9,508 nucleotides of DNA from Bacteroidales bacterium. GTDB lineage: Bacteria; Bacteroidota; Bacteroidia; Bacteroidales; PUMT01. The notes beneath the pieces are model-generated. The model was not told the DNA's origin, made no database searches, and was given only the letters and a program-made list of their open reading frames with translations. The translations under genes were made by a program, and so were the position numbers. The first letter of the stretch is position 1; every line of letters starts with the position of its first letter. This document shows, in pieces, positions 1-6,935 of the stretch. The stretch is taken from contig SLOS01000333.1 of the NCBI GenBank assembly GCA_007132365.1, forward strand, positions 1-9,508. The letters are read 5' to 3'.

Positions 1-2861
1 GGGATATTTCATACGGAAGATTTCCTGATGGAACAGGAGATTGGTTCTATTATGATGAGCCGGCGCCAGGGTTTGCCAATAATACTGATATTTACACCGG
101 GGTACTTGATAAAGTGATTTTATCAATGAAACCGGGCTTTTACTCTGATGCACTATGGCTTGAGCTTACACATCCTGACCCGGAGGCTGTAATTTACTAC
201 ACTCTTGATGGCTCCATACCGGATAACAATTCGCTGGAATATACCTCGCCCATTATGATAACGGACAGGTCAGAAGAAGACAACCGGCATTCTATGATCC
301 CGACAAACTTTATTACTCATTGGCGTGGTTGGAAAGAACCGGCAGGAAAGATTGCCAAAGGCACAATTCTGAGAGCTTTGGCTGTAAAGCCAGATTATTT
401 AAGCAGTCCGGTCAGATCGGCAACCTATTTCGTATTTCCTGAGAGCAGTGAACGGTATTCCCTGGATGTGGTATCCATAATAACTGATTTTGATAATTTC
501 TTCTCCGATTCCAAAGGGATTTATGTTCCCGGAGATAAATATGTAGATGGGCAGGAGTGGACAGGAAATTATTTTGAAAGGGGTATTGAGTGGGAACGGC
601 CTGCATCCATCGAATTTTTTTCGGATGACTTAACCTTTCAGCAGGATATCGGGGTTAGAATTCACGGAGGGTGGACAAGAAGGGATCCTATCAAATCATT
701 GAGGCTTTATGCAAGAAGTGAATATGGTGAAAGCAGATTTAACCATCAAATTTTCCCGGATCTTCCTTACACAAGCTATAACCGTTTGCTGTTAAGGCAA
801 TCGGGAAATGACTGGGCAGAAACCATGTTCAGGGATGCTGCTGCCCAGCATCTTGCCGCTCACCTGGATCTGGACATCATGGCATACAGGCCAACAGTTG
901 TTTTTATAAATGGTGAATACTGGGGAATAAAAAATTTAAGAGAAAGATATGATCGTCATTATCTTGAACGGGTTTATGGAGTAAACCCTCAAAATATTGA
1001 TTTACTTACTGCCCAGGGACCCGGCATAACAATAAAAGAAGGAGATTCTGATCATTACGACGAAATGATAAATTTTATCACGTCAAATGATATGAGTGAT
1101 GATAGTTATTTCAGCCAGGTGCCGGAAATGATGGACATCAACAATTTTCTTGACTATTTTGCAGCCCAGATATACTTTGGAAACACCGACTGGCCATCAA
1201 ACAATATAGATTTCTGGCGATTGAAGGTTGATTATGATCCTTATGCCCCGAAAGGCCATGACGGCAGATGGCGATGGCTTCTTTTTGATGTGGACAGGTC
1301 ATTCGGGCTCTTTACAGAGGACGATGTCGATATGATAGAGCATGTGACAATGCAATATAATAATGACCGGGAATGGCCGAATCTGCTATTGAGAAATCTG
1401 CTCAAAAATGAAAGTTTCACATACTCATTTATTAACCGGATCGCCGATCAGCTTAACACCGCCTTTATTCCTTCCAGGGTTCATTTTGTAATTGACAGTT
1501 TCAGCAAATTTGTCGAACCGGAAATTGAAGAATTTATTCACCGATGGAGATATCCTGCCTCAAAAAATCGCTGGAAATCGAATGTGCAAAGCATGCATAC
1601 AAATGCAGCACACCGGCCGGATTATGTCCGCCAGCATGTAATGGACCATTTTGAAATTGGGGGCATGATCAACCTGTCGGTAACAACAGATTCTTTAAAT
1701 CATGGTTATTTGCGGGTCAATTCAATTCACATTACTCCATCCACTCCCGGAGTTGCTGCCAATCCTTATCCGTGGACAGGGACATATTTTAATGGAATAC
1801 CGGTTGTGGCAGAGGCAATTGCCAACGAAGGATATGCATTCAGTCACTGGACAGGCACAGGAATCAGAAGTGAAAATAAAAATGACAGGATTCTTAAATT
1901 TACTCCGGAAGGAGATATTGATCTTAAAGCACATTTTACTTATACCGGTATACCTGATCTGATCAGTTACTGGTTTTTTGGTTCAGACTTACCCAATAAC
2001 ACCCCCCTGGAAGCCATAATGCCGATATTCAGCCGCAGGACCAACTCAATTATTGAGTTCCGTTCTGCCCTGGAAGGCTACCCCTTTGATGAAAATCATG
2101 AGTACTGGCGCACAGCTTCACTGGAAAGGAGAAATGCTCCAACAGAGCTCAACTATCATCCTGAAGCTAACGATGATATTATCTATGAGGATTCTGATAT
2201 GCGGGGTATCCAGGTCAGGCAACCTCTGGCCGATAATGATAATGAAAGCGAACTCATCTTACACCTGCCAACCGATGGATATAAGAACATTGAATTCCGG
2301 TTCGCGGCGAAGGATGAAGGTGCAGCAGAAAAACTCATTATTGATTATTCTGTTAATGATGGCGAGCCTGACTGGAGTAATGAGGGTCTGATAAACCACA
2401 TTTTTGATCTCTATGAAGCTTACCAGCTCTTCCTGGTTGACCTGTCACCGATTGAGGAGGCTGACAATAATCCGGCTCTGAAATTACGGATCCGGTTTTT
2501 TGCAGATAACATGACCGTAAATGAGGGCAACAGAATCACTTTCAACAATTTCAGCCTGCATGGCTTTCCCCGGGATGAAATTATTTTCAGCAATAAAACC
2601 AGTGCAGAAGACTACTTTAATGTAAACATCTTTCCCAACCCTGCCACCGACATTCTCCGGGTGGAATTTACACAGGATATCAGATATGCAGCAGTAATAT
2701 CACTTTTCACAATAAATGGCAGCATGGTAATGGAAAGGACCCTGGCTCCCGGTAATCATACAGGCGGATCAATTAACCTGGCCGGAATAGAACCGGGTTT
2801 ATATTTTGTAAGAATAAATTACGGACAGCATAAAATATTCAAAACTGTTGTTATTATGTAG
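1..2861 (+). CDS. CotH kinase-fold protein with lamin-tail, chitobiase-like and T9SS sorting domains (5' partial)
   Basis: A secreted multidomain protein whose 5' end lies outside the window. The frame is open from the first full codon at 3, so the GTG at 114 is not the true start. Bases 3-83 encode the end of a lamin-tail domain (SYGRFPDG...YDEPAPGFAN). A chitobiase C-terminal-like beta domain (YYTLDGSIPD) spans about 114-440. The CotH region covers about 460-1600 with IHGGW (660-674), the IKSLRL lysine (693-695), the Asp of GNTDWPSNN (1188-1190) and FDVDRSFG (Asp at 1287 and 1293). The Lys and Asp residues expected of an atypical CotH protein kinase are therefore present. An InlB B-repeat-like module follows (about 1674-1945), then an unassigned beta-rich region (about 1946-2610). 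A T9SS type A sorting domain (2619-2858, NIFPNPATD to KTVVIM) implies export across the outer membrane and surface attachment. Bacillus CotH phosphorylates spore-coat proteins; the substrate here is unknown. Confidence 0.9.
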   Translation, partial: DISYGRFPDGTGDWFYYDEPAPGFANNTDIYTGVLDKVILSMKPGFYSDALWLELTHPDPEAVIYYTLDGSIPDNNSLEYTSPIMITDRSEEDNRHSMIPTNFITHWRGWKEPAGKIAKGTILRALAVKPDYLSSPVRSATYFVFPESSERYSLDVVSIITDFDNFFSDSKGIYVPGDKYVDGQEWTGNYFERGIEWERPASIEFFSDDLTFQQDIGVRIHGGWTRRDPIKSLRLYARSEYGESRFNHQIFPDLPYTSYNRLLLRQSGNDWAETMFRDAAAQHLAAHLDLDIMAYRPTVVFINGEYWGIKNLRERYDRHYLERVYGVNPQNIDLLTAQGPGITIKEGDSDHYDEMINFITSNDMSDDSYFSQVPEMMDINNFLDYFAAQIYFGNTDWPSNNIDFWRLKVDYDPYAPKGHDGRWRWLLFDVDRSFGLFTEDDVDMIEHVTMQYNNDREWPNLLLRNLLKNESFTYSFINRIADQLNTAFIPSRVHFVIDSFSKFVEPEIEEFIHRWRYPASKNRWKSNVQSMHTNAAHRPDYVRQHVMDHFEIGGMINLSVTTDSLNHGYLRVNSIHITPSTPGVAANPYPWTGTYFNGIPVVAEAIANEGYAFSHWTGTGIRSENKNDRILKFTPEGDIDLKAHFTYTGIPDLISYWFFGSDLPNNTPLEAIMPIFSRRTNSIIEFRSALEGYPFDENHEYWRTASLERRNAPTELNYHPEANDDIIYEDSDMRGIQVRQPLADNDNESELILHLPTDGYKNIEFRFAAKDEGAAEKLIIDYSVNDGEPDWSNEGLINHIFDLYEAYQLFLVDLSPIEEADNNPALKLRIRFFADNMTVNEGNRITFNNFSLHGFPRDEIIFSNKTSAEDYFNVNIFPNPATDILRVEFTQDIRYAAVISLFTINGSMVMERTLAPGNHTGGSINLAGIEPGLYFVRINYGQHKIFKTVVIM

Positions 2862-3068
2862 AGTAATGGATTATTTTCTGACTTATCTGAATCATATTAA
2901 ACTGTTGTGTTATCTTAACATTAAGGCAATCTTATTTATATATTAATTCTTTTTTAGTAGTTTTATGCAATTTTATACAATTCCCCGCCAGTATTTTTTT
3001 ATACGGATTACCGTAACATGATTAAGTGATTCATTATATAAATAACCGGCAACAAGAGGAAGTATCGG
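2862..3068. other. AT-rich intergenic region between cotH-like and hlyD-like genes
   Basis: This 207-bp gap has no convincing reading frame. It is strongly AT-rich with T-runs near 2951 and 2994. I found no match to the Bacteroidota -7 element TAnnTTTG and no GC-rich hairpin followed by a T-run. It is the longest gap in the window. It is therefore the most likely place for a promoter serving the three genes downstream, and for the end of the CotH transcript. An AGAGGA stretch just upstream of the ATG at 3069 is a possible ribosome binding site. Confidence 0.4.
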
Positions 3069-4145
3069 ATGCATATTTTTTTCAGACTGGCTTTGGTATT
3101 AATATTCCTGGCTGCATTATCTGCTGCAGCCATGTATATTGAAATTCCCTATAATATCAATACAAAGGGACTTATTATGCCTGTCAGGGAATGGCATCTT
3201 GACAGATTATCTGACGGGACCATCCTTAACACTAAAAAGAACAACCTTACAAACAGTATATCCTATTACTCGGTTCTTGAGTTTCAGCGTGGTGACCATG
3301 CCCGGTTTATCATGAATGAGAAAATACTCTCCGGCAGAAGAATCAATGAGGGGGATACTATCGGACATATTAAATCTTACGAAGAGGAGCGCAGGTTGCT
3401 TACGCTCATGAGTGAACTGGAAAAACAGAAAAAACTTCTTCAGGTTTCCCTTTCGGGGGAAAAGCAGGAAGAGATCGATGCTGCCCGGGAGAAGCTTATT
3501 CTAGCGGAAAAGGAGTATGAAACACAAAAAAAGATCGTGGCAAGGATGGAAATCCTTCATGAAACCGGAGTTATAGCTGATGAGGCATGGGAACTGGCAC
3601 TAAATGATTACCTTGTCAAAGAGCAAAACATGATTATTGCACGGTCAGCGATGGAAGTGGTTTCAACTGGTGCGAAACCTGAGGAGCAGGAACTTATAAG
3701 AGCAAATATAAATTCCTATCAGCAACAAATCCGGCAGACAGAAGATCGCATCGATGCGTTTAATATTCGGGCCCCTTTTTCAGGAACGATAATAAGACAA
3801 CAGGGAAATAGCCCTGACATTGAATCAATTATCAGGGTAGCTGACATGAACCGGATGATAGTTACCTTGCCTGTGGACCTGTACCAGCTTGCCTATATCG
3901 AAAATGGCAATCCGGTGAACCTGAAGTTAAACTCACGAAGACGCAACTACAGGGCAAAAGTGATTGATGTGGACAATACGGTACAGTTCATGGACCAGCG
4001 GCAAAATATTTTTATTACTGCTATCGTTGAGGATGAACCTCACAGATTCCTCCCCAATATGCTGGTTCAGGCAGAAATTGTATGCGGGAAGGTTTCGGCC
4101 CGGGACTTTATCAAGAGGATGTTCAAAGTGGTATTTGAGAATTAG
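3069..4145 (+). CDS. HlyD-family membrane fusion/periplasmic adaptor protein
   Basis: The order of parts is that of a membrane fusion protein. An N-terminal hydrophobic anchor (about residues 4-26, no lipobox Cys) comes first, then the first half of a biotinyl/lipoyl-like beta domain (about 30-105). A charged Lys/Glu/Gln-rich coiled-coil hairpin spans about 107-230, with a turn near HETGVIADEAWE. The second lipoyl half starts at FNIRAPFSGTI (from residue 231), followed by a beta-barrel region (DMNRMIVTLPV, VNLKLNSRRRNYRAKVIDV) and a basic C-terminus. Such proteins normally bridge an inner-membrane RND or ABC pump to an outer-membrane channel. No pump or TolC-like gene lies in this window. The gene ends 3 bp before the VTC gene, which suggests co-transcription and translational coupling. 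An AGAGGA stretch about 10 bases upstream supports the ATG at 3069. The fold is clear; the partner and cargo are not. Confidence 0.85.
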   Translation: MHIFFRLALVLIFLAALSAAAMYIEIPYNINTKGLIMPVREWHLDRLSDGTILNTKKNNLTNSISYYSVLEFQRGDHARFIMNEKILSGRRINEGDTIGHIKSYEEERRLLTLMSELEKQKKLLQVSLSGEKQEEIDAAREKLILAEKEYETQKKIVARMEILHETGVIADEAWELALNDYLVKEQNMIIARSAMEVVSTGAKPEEQELIRANINSYQQQIRQTEDRIDAFNIRAPFSGTIIRQQGNSPDIESIIRVADMNRMIVTLPVDLYQLAYIENGNPVNLKLNSRRRNYRAKVIDVDNTVQFMDQRQNIFITAIVEDEPHRFLPNMLVQAEIVCGKVSARDFIKRMFKVVFEN

Positions 4146-4148
4146 GTT

Positions 4149-4892
4149 ATGTTGAGAGTCGAAAGAAAATATCTGGTACCAAACCACAGAATGGATGCAT
4201 TGAGGAAGCGCATTTCATCCTTTGTAAGTCCTGATAAAAACACCAGGAAAAATAACAGTGGATTATCCCAGTACACGGTAAGAAGCATCTATTTTGACAG
4301 CAAAAGCTTTTCCTGCTATGCCGAAAAACACGAGGGTGTCATGCTGCGAAGAAAATTCCGGATCAGGGGTTATAATGAAATGACATCCGACAGTTGGGTT
4401 GTGATGGAGATAAAGCGCAAAATTCAGGCACGTCAGAAAAAATACAGGTCGCGGGTCCTTTTTAAAGATATTGACAAATTACTCAAAAATGGCAATCTGC
4501 ACAAGTACCTTATTACCAACGGTGAGAACGGCACAGACATTACAGACGCCGGGAAATTCATGTACCATATCAAAAAAAATCAGTTCATCCCCACCTGTCT
4601 TGTCACCTATGAGAGGGAAGCATACCTGGGTAAGCTGGACAACGGGGTAAGGATCACTTTCGACAAGAATATCAGGAGCCGTCTGTATCCGCTGGTAAGC
4701 ACGCTGTATGATGATGATGGCCTCAAGCTCCTGTTCAAAAATCATTTTATTCTTGAAATTAAGTATTTCCGCCAGGATATGCCTGTCTGGGCAAGGTCGC
4801 TCGTTCAGGAGTTCAGGCTGCGCAACGATGCGCTCTCAAAATACACAATCGGAATAGATGCGAACAGGGAACAAGTGCTGGTAACATATTGA
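4149..4892 (+). CDS. VTC-domain protein, polyphosphate polymerase-like (triphosphate tunnel superfamily)
   Basis: A single VTC domain fills the 247 residues. Tunnel-lining motifs appear in order: ERKYLV (5-10), VRSIYFDS (44-51), the basic strand RRKFRIRGY (67-75), VMEIKRK (85-91), CLVTYEREAY (150-159), RITFDKNIRS (168-177), FILEIKY (200-206, with the probable metal-binding Glu203) and SKYTIGID (230-237). In yeast Vtc4 the equivalent domain makes inorganic polyphosphate from the ATP gamma-phosphate inside a basic tunnel. Every major motif is kept here, so the protein is probably active, but polymerase activity rather than another triphosphate reaction is inferred. It has no membrane helix and no signal peptide, so it should act in the cytoplasm or at the inner face of the membrane. 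It starts 3 bp after the HlyD-like gene and ends 20 bp before the DUF4956 gene, a frequent neighbour of bacterial VTC proteins. Confidence 0.92.
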   Translation: MLRVERKYLVPNHRMDALRKRISSFVSPDKNTRKNNSGLSQYTVRSIYFDSKSFSCYAEKHEGVMLRRKFRIRGYNEMTSDSWVVMEIKRKIQARQKKYRSRVLFKDIDKLLKNGNLHKYLITNGENGTDITDAGKFMYHIKKNQFIPTCLVTYEREAYLGKLDNGVRITFDKNIRSRLYPLVSTLYDDDGLKLLFKNHFILEIKYFRQDMPVWARSLVQEFRLRNDALSKYTIGIDANREQVLVTY

Positions 4893-4912
4893 CCGATTAA
4901 TAAGCTTTAATA

Positions 4913-5593
4913 ATGGCAAACGATTTTCAGAATATTTTCATGTTCAACATCACGGCGACCGATGTTATTGGTAATGTGCTTGTTGCCATGTTATGCGGAA
5001 TCTTTATAGCCCTTTTGTATAAGTACACCTACAAGGGTCTGAATTACTCTGCCTCCTTTACCATATCACTTATAATGCTGACGATGATCACCGCCATAGT
5101 GATAATGGTTATCGGCAATAACCTGGCAAGGGCATTTGGTATGGTTGGTGCAATGTCAATAATCCGTTTCCGGACTGCCGTCAAGGATGCTGCCGATATA
5201 ATGTTCATATTTTTTTCTCTTTCAATCGGGCTTGCTGCCGGGGTAAAACTTTACTCAGTGGCGGTTCTGGGCACATTATTTGTGGGTGTTGTCTATCTTG
5301 TTGTCACAAAATTCAGCTTCACCCTGCCCCAGAACAGGGAGTTTTTGATGCAGATAACTGCCCGTGGCGATCAGCTTCCCGACAACCCTTTCATGAATAC
5401 ACTTAAAACATACTGCCGGCGGCAAAAGCTGGTCAATGTCAAATCTATGGGCCAGGATCCGGATCAGCTTATGGAGTTCTCCTATTACATTAAAATGAAG
5501 GATGACCAGAAGGGCAACCTGTTGGTATCAGATATCAGGAGACTTGCAGGTGTGGAGCAGGTCAACCTCTTCTTCGACGAAGATGAGTTGTAA
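4913..5593 (+). CDS. DUF4956 family four-helix membrane protein
   Basis: A 226-residue inner-membrane protein with four predicted helices at about 17-38, 47-69, 93-109 and 112-132. A soluble C-terminal domain of about 90 residues follows, ending in an acidic tail (FFDEDEL). Between helices 2 and 3 is the family signature: GMVGAMSIIRFRTAVKD (76-92), a Gly-rich turn followed by a basic stretch with Arg85, Arg87 and Lys91. This marks DUF4956, a family without an established biochemical role. Members often sit next to VTC-domain genes, as here with a 20-bp gap. I infer that it is the membrane partner of the soluble VTC protein, perhaps anchoring it or passing polyphosphate across the membrane with the basic loop contacting the polyanion. 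It is the last gene of the tight run starting at 3069. The family call is firm; the function is not. Confidence 0.9.
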   Translation: MANDFQNIFMFNITATDVIGNVLVAMLCGIFIALLYKYTYKGLNYSASFTISLIMLTMITAIVIMVIGNNLARAFGMVGAMSIIRFRTAVKDAADIMFIFFSLSIGLAAGVKLYSVAVLGTLFVGVVYLVVTKFSFTLPQNREFLMQITARGDQLPDNPFMNTLKTYCRRQKLVNVKSMGQDPDQLMEFSYYIKMKDDQKGNLLVSDIRRLAGVEQVNLFFDEDEL

Positions 5594-5613
5594 CCAATAA
5601 TTGAGAAATCCAT

Positions 5614-5633
5614 AACATTGCCTGAATGTTTTT
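5614..5633 (+). terminator. Weak hairpin with T-run, possible terminator after the DUF4956 gene
   Basis: AACATT (5614-5619) pairs perfectly with AATGTT (5625-5630) around a 5-base loop, and three further T bases follow. The stem is only 6 bp with one G-C pair at most in the core, so it would be unstable. It lies 8 bases before the anmK ATG, so it could equally be a minor leader structure or chance. Confidence 0.22.
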
Positions 5634-5641
5634 AGAATAAA

Positions 5642-6838
5642 ATGGAAATGAAAAACCAAAACCCGTATATTGCACTTGGTGTTATGTCGGGCACATCAGC
5701 CGACGGGCTTGATCTTGCGCTATGCAGGTTTGAGAAGGCCCGCAACGACAGGCCTGATAGCGGTATTGACAGGAATCCTGCTGATCATGATCCTGGCAAC
5801 AGGGATTATGAAAACGGGAACGGATCAGGAAACGATGATAATATTTCCCCCTGGAGCTTCAGGATACTGAAAACCCGGAATTTCTCATACTCCGGCACTG
5901 CATGGCCTGAAAGGCTTGTTGCTGCTGAAACTTCAGATGGTTATACACTGATGGAAATGCACCGGGATTTCGGCAGGTTTACCGGTGAAACAATAAAGGA
6001 TTTCCTTGTCGATCACTGTCCCACTCCTGATCTTATCGCCTCCCACGGCCACACCATCTTTCACCGGCCTGAAAAGGGAATCACCCTCCAGATAGGAGAT
6101 GGTACCGAGATTGCTGCCGTTACCGGTATTACAACTGTGTCTGATTTCAGGCGGCTTGATGTGGCTCTTGGGGGACAGGGCGCTCCTTTGGTCCCGATAG
6201 GTGATGATCTGCTGTTTGGCAGTTATGATTACTGCCTTAACCTTGGCGGGTTTTCCAACATCTCTTTCCGCGAAAGCGGCAAAAGAGTGGCTTTTGACAT
6301 CTGTCCGGTAAACATCGTTCTCAACAGGCTTGCTCAATCAAAAGGCCTTGAATACGATAAGGGAGGACTGACAGCCCTTTCGGGGAAAGTGATACACGGG
6401 CTTCTGGAGCAACTTGAAAGCCTTGATTTCTACTCCCTTGACGGTCCCAGATCTCTCGGAAAGGAGTGGACGGAGGAGGTTTTCATGCCCCTTCTGGAAA
6501 AATATACTGCCCCGGTTGAGGATAAAATGAGGACAGTTTGTGAGCATATTGCCCTGCGTATTGCTGCTTCGATTGCCAGACCGCATTTAACCGATGGTTC
6601 ATCCCTGCTTGCAACCGGAGGTGGTGCAAAGAACGGGTTCCTGATGGAGCTGATTGCTGAAAAAACATCCCCGGTACGCGTCATCATTCCCGAAGAAGAG
6701 CTGATTGATTTCAAGGAGGCTGTTGTGTTTGCCTTTCTGGGTGTTCTGAGGCTGAGAAACGAAATAAACTGCCTTGCTTCAGTTACGGGCGCAAAAAGAG
6801 ACAACTCCGGCGGAATTGTGCATTTTCTTTGCCGGTGA
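5642..6838 (+). CDS. anmK: Anhydro-N-acetylmuramic acid kinase
   Basis: AnmK opens the 1,6-anhydro ring of anhydro-MurNAc and phosphorylates it with ATP to give MurNAc-6-phosphate, a cytoplasmic step of peptidoglycan recycling. Family motifs appear in order: GVMSGTSADGLDLAL (13-27, ATP phosphate binding), SHGHTIFHRP, TLQIGDG, VSDFRRLDVALGGQGAPLVP (the block holding the catalytic acid), LNLGGFSNIS, DICPVNIVLN, GPRSLGKEW, ATGGGAKNGFL, DFKEAVVFAFLGVL and the closing SVTGAKRDNSGG. At 398 residues it is longer than the 369-residue E. coli enzyme. The excess is largely an Asp/Asn/Gly-rich segment at about residues 32-70. The start may be the ATG at 5642 or the ATG two codons later; neither has a clear Shine-Dalgarno sequence. 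It follows the DUF4956 gene by 48 bp on the same strand, so read-through is possible, but no functional link is evident. Confidence 0.95.
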   Translation: MEMKNQNPYIALGVMSGTSADGLDLALCRFEKARNDRPDSGIDRNPADHDPGNRDYENGNGSGNDDNISPWSFRILKTRNFSYSGTAWPERLVAAETSDGYTLMEMHRDFGRFTGETIKDFLVDHCPTPDLIASHGHTIFHRPEKGITLQIGDGTEIAAVTGITTVSDFRRLDVALGGQGAPLVPIGDDLLFGSYDYCLNLGGFSNISFRESGKRVAFDICPVNIVLNRLAQSKGLEYDKGGLTALSGKVIHGLLEQLESLDFYSLDGPRSLGKEWTEEVFMPLLEKYTAPVEDKMRTVCEHIALRIAASIARPHLTDGSSLLATGGGAKNGFLMELIAEKTSPVRVIIPEEELIDFKEAVVFAFLGVLRLRNEINCLASVTGAKRDNSGGIVHFLCR

Positions 6839-6935
6839 TTAACCTTTACAAGATTGAAACAAAGACATGATATTTTTCGTACCTGATAGCAGGGAACATT
6901 CGAGATAATATTTCTGTAAACTTAATGCTTAATTA

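Noticed and set aside
1702..2391. Alternative + strand frames of 86 and 112 codons inside the CotH gene
   Set aside because: The main frame has continuous domain signal here, and the alternative translations are low in recognisable features.
3002..3015. Inverted repeat TACGG-ATTA-CCGTA upstream of the HlyD-like gene
   Set aside because: The stem is only 5 bp. The T-run lies before it, not after, so it does not resemble a terminator on either strand. It is too short to claim as an operator.
5933..6337. Long - strand open frame of 134 codons inside anmK
   Set aside because: It is antisense to conserved AnmK motif blocks and its translation shows no family features.
6430..6804. Long - strand open frame of 124 codons inside anmK
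   Set aside because: It lies wholly opposite a gene with intact AnmK motifs and has no domain of its own, so it is a shadow of the + strand codon pattern.
6871..6878. TATTTTTC as a possible Bacteroidota -7 promoter element
   Set aside because: It matches TAnnTTTG at seven of eight positions, but the only nearby TTG is about 14 bases upstream, shorter than the usual spacing. T-rich matches are common in this gap.
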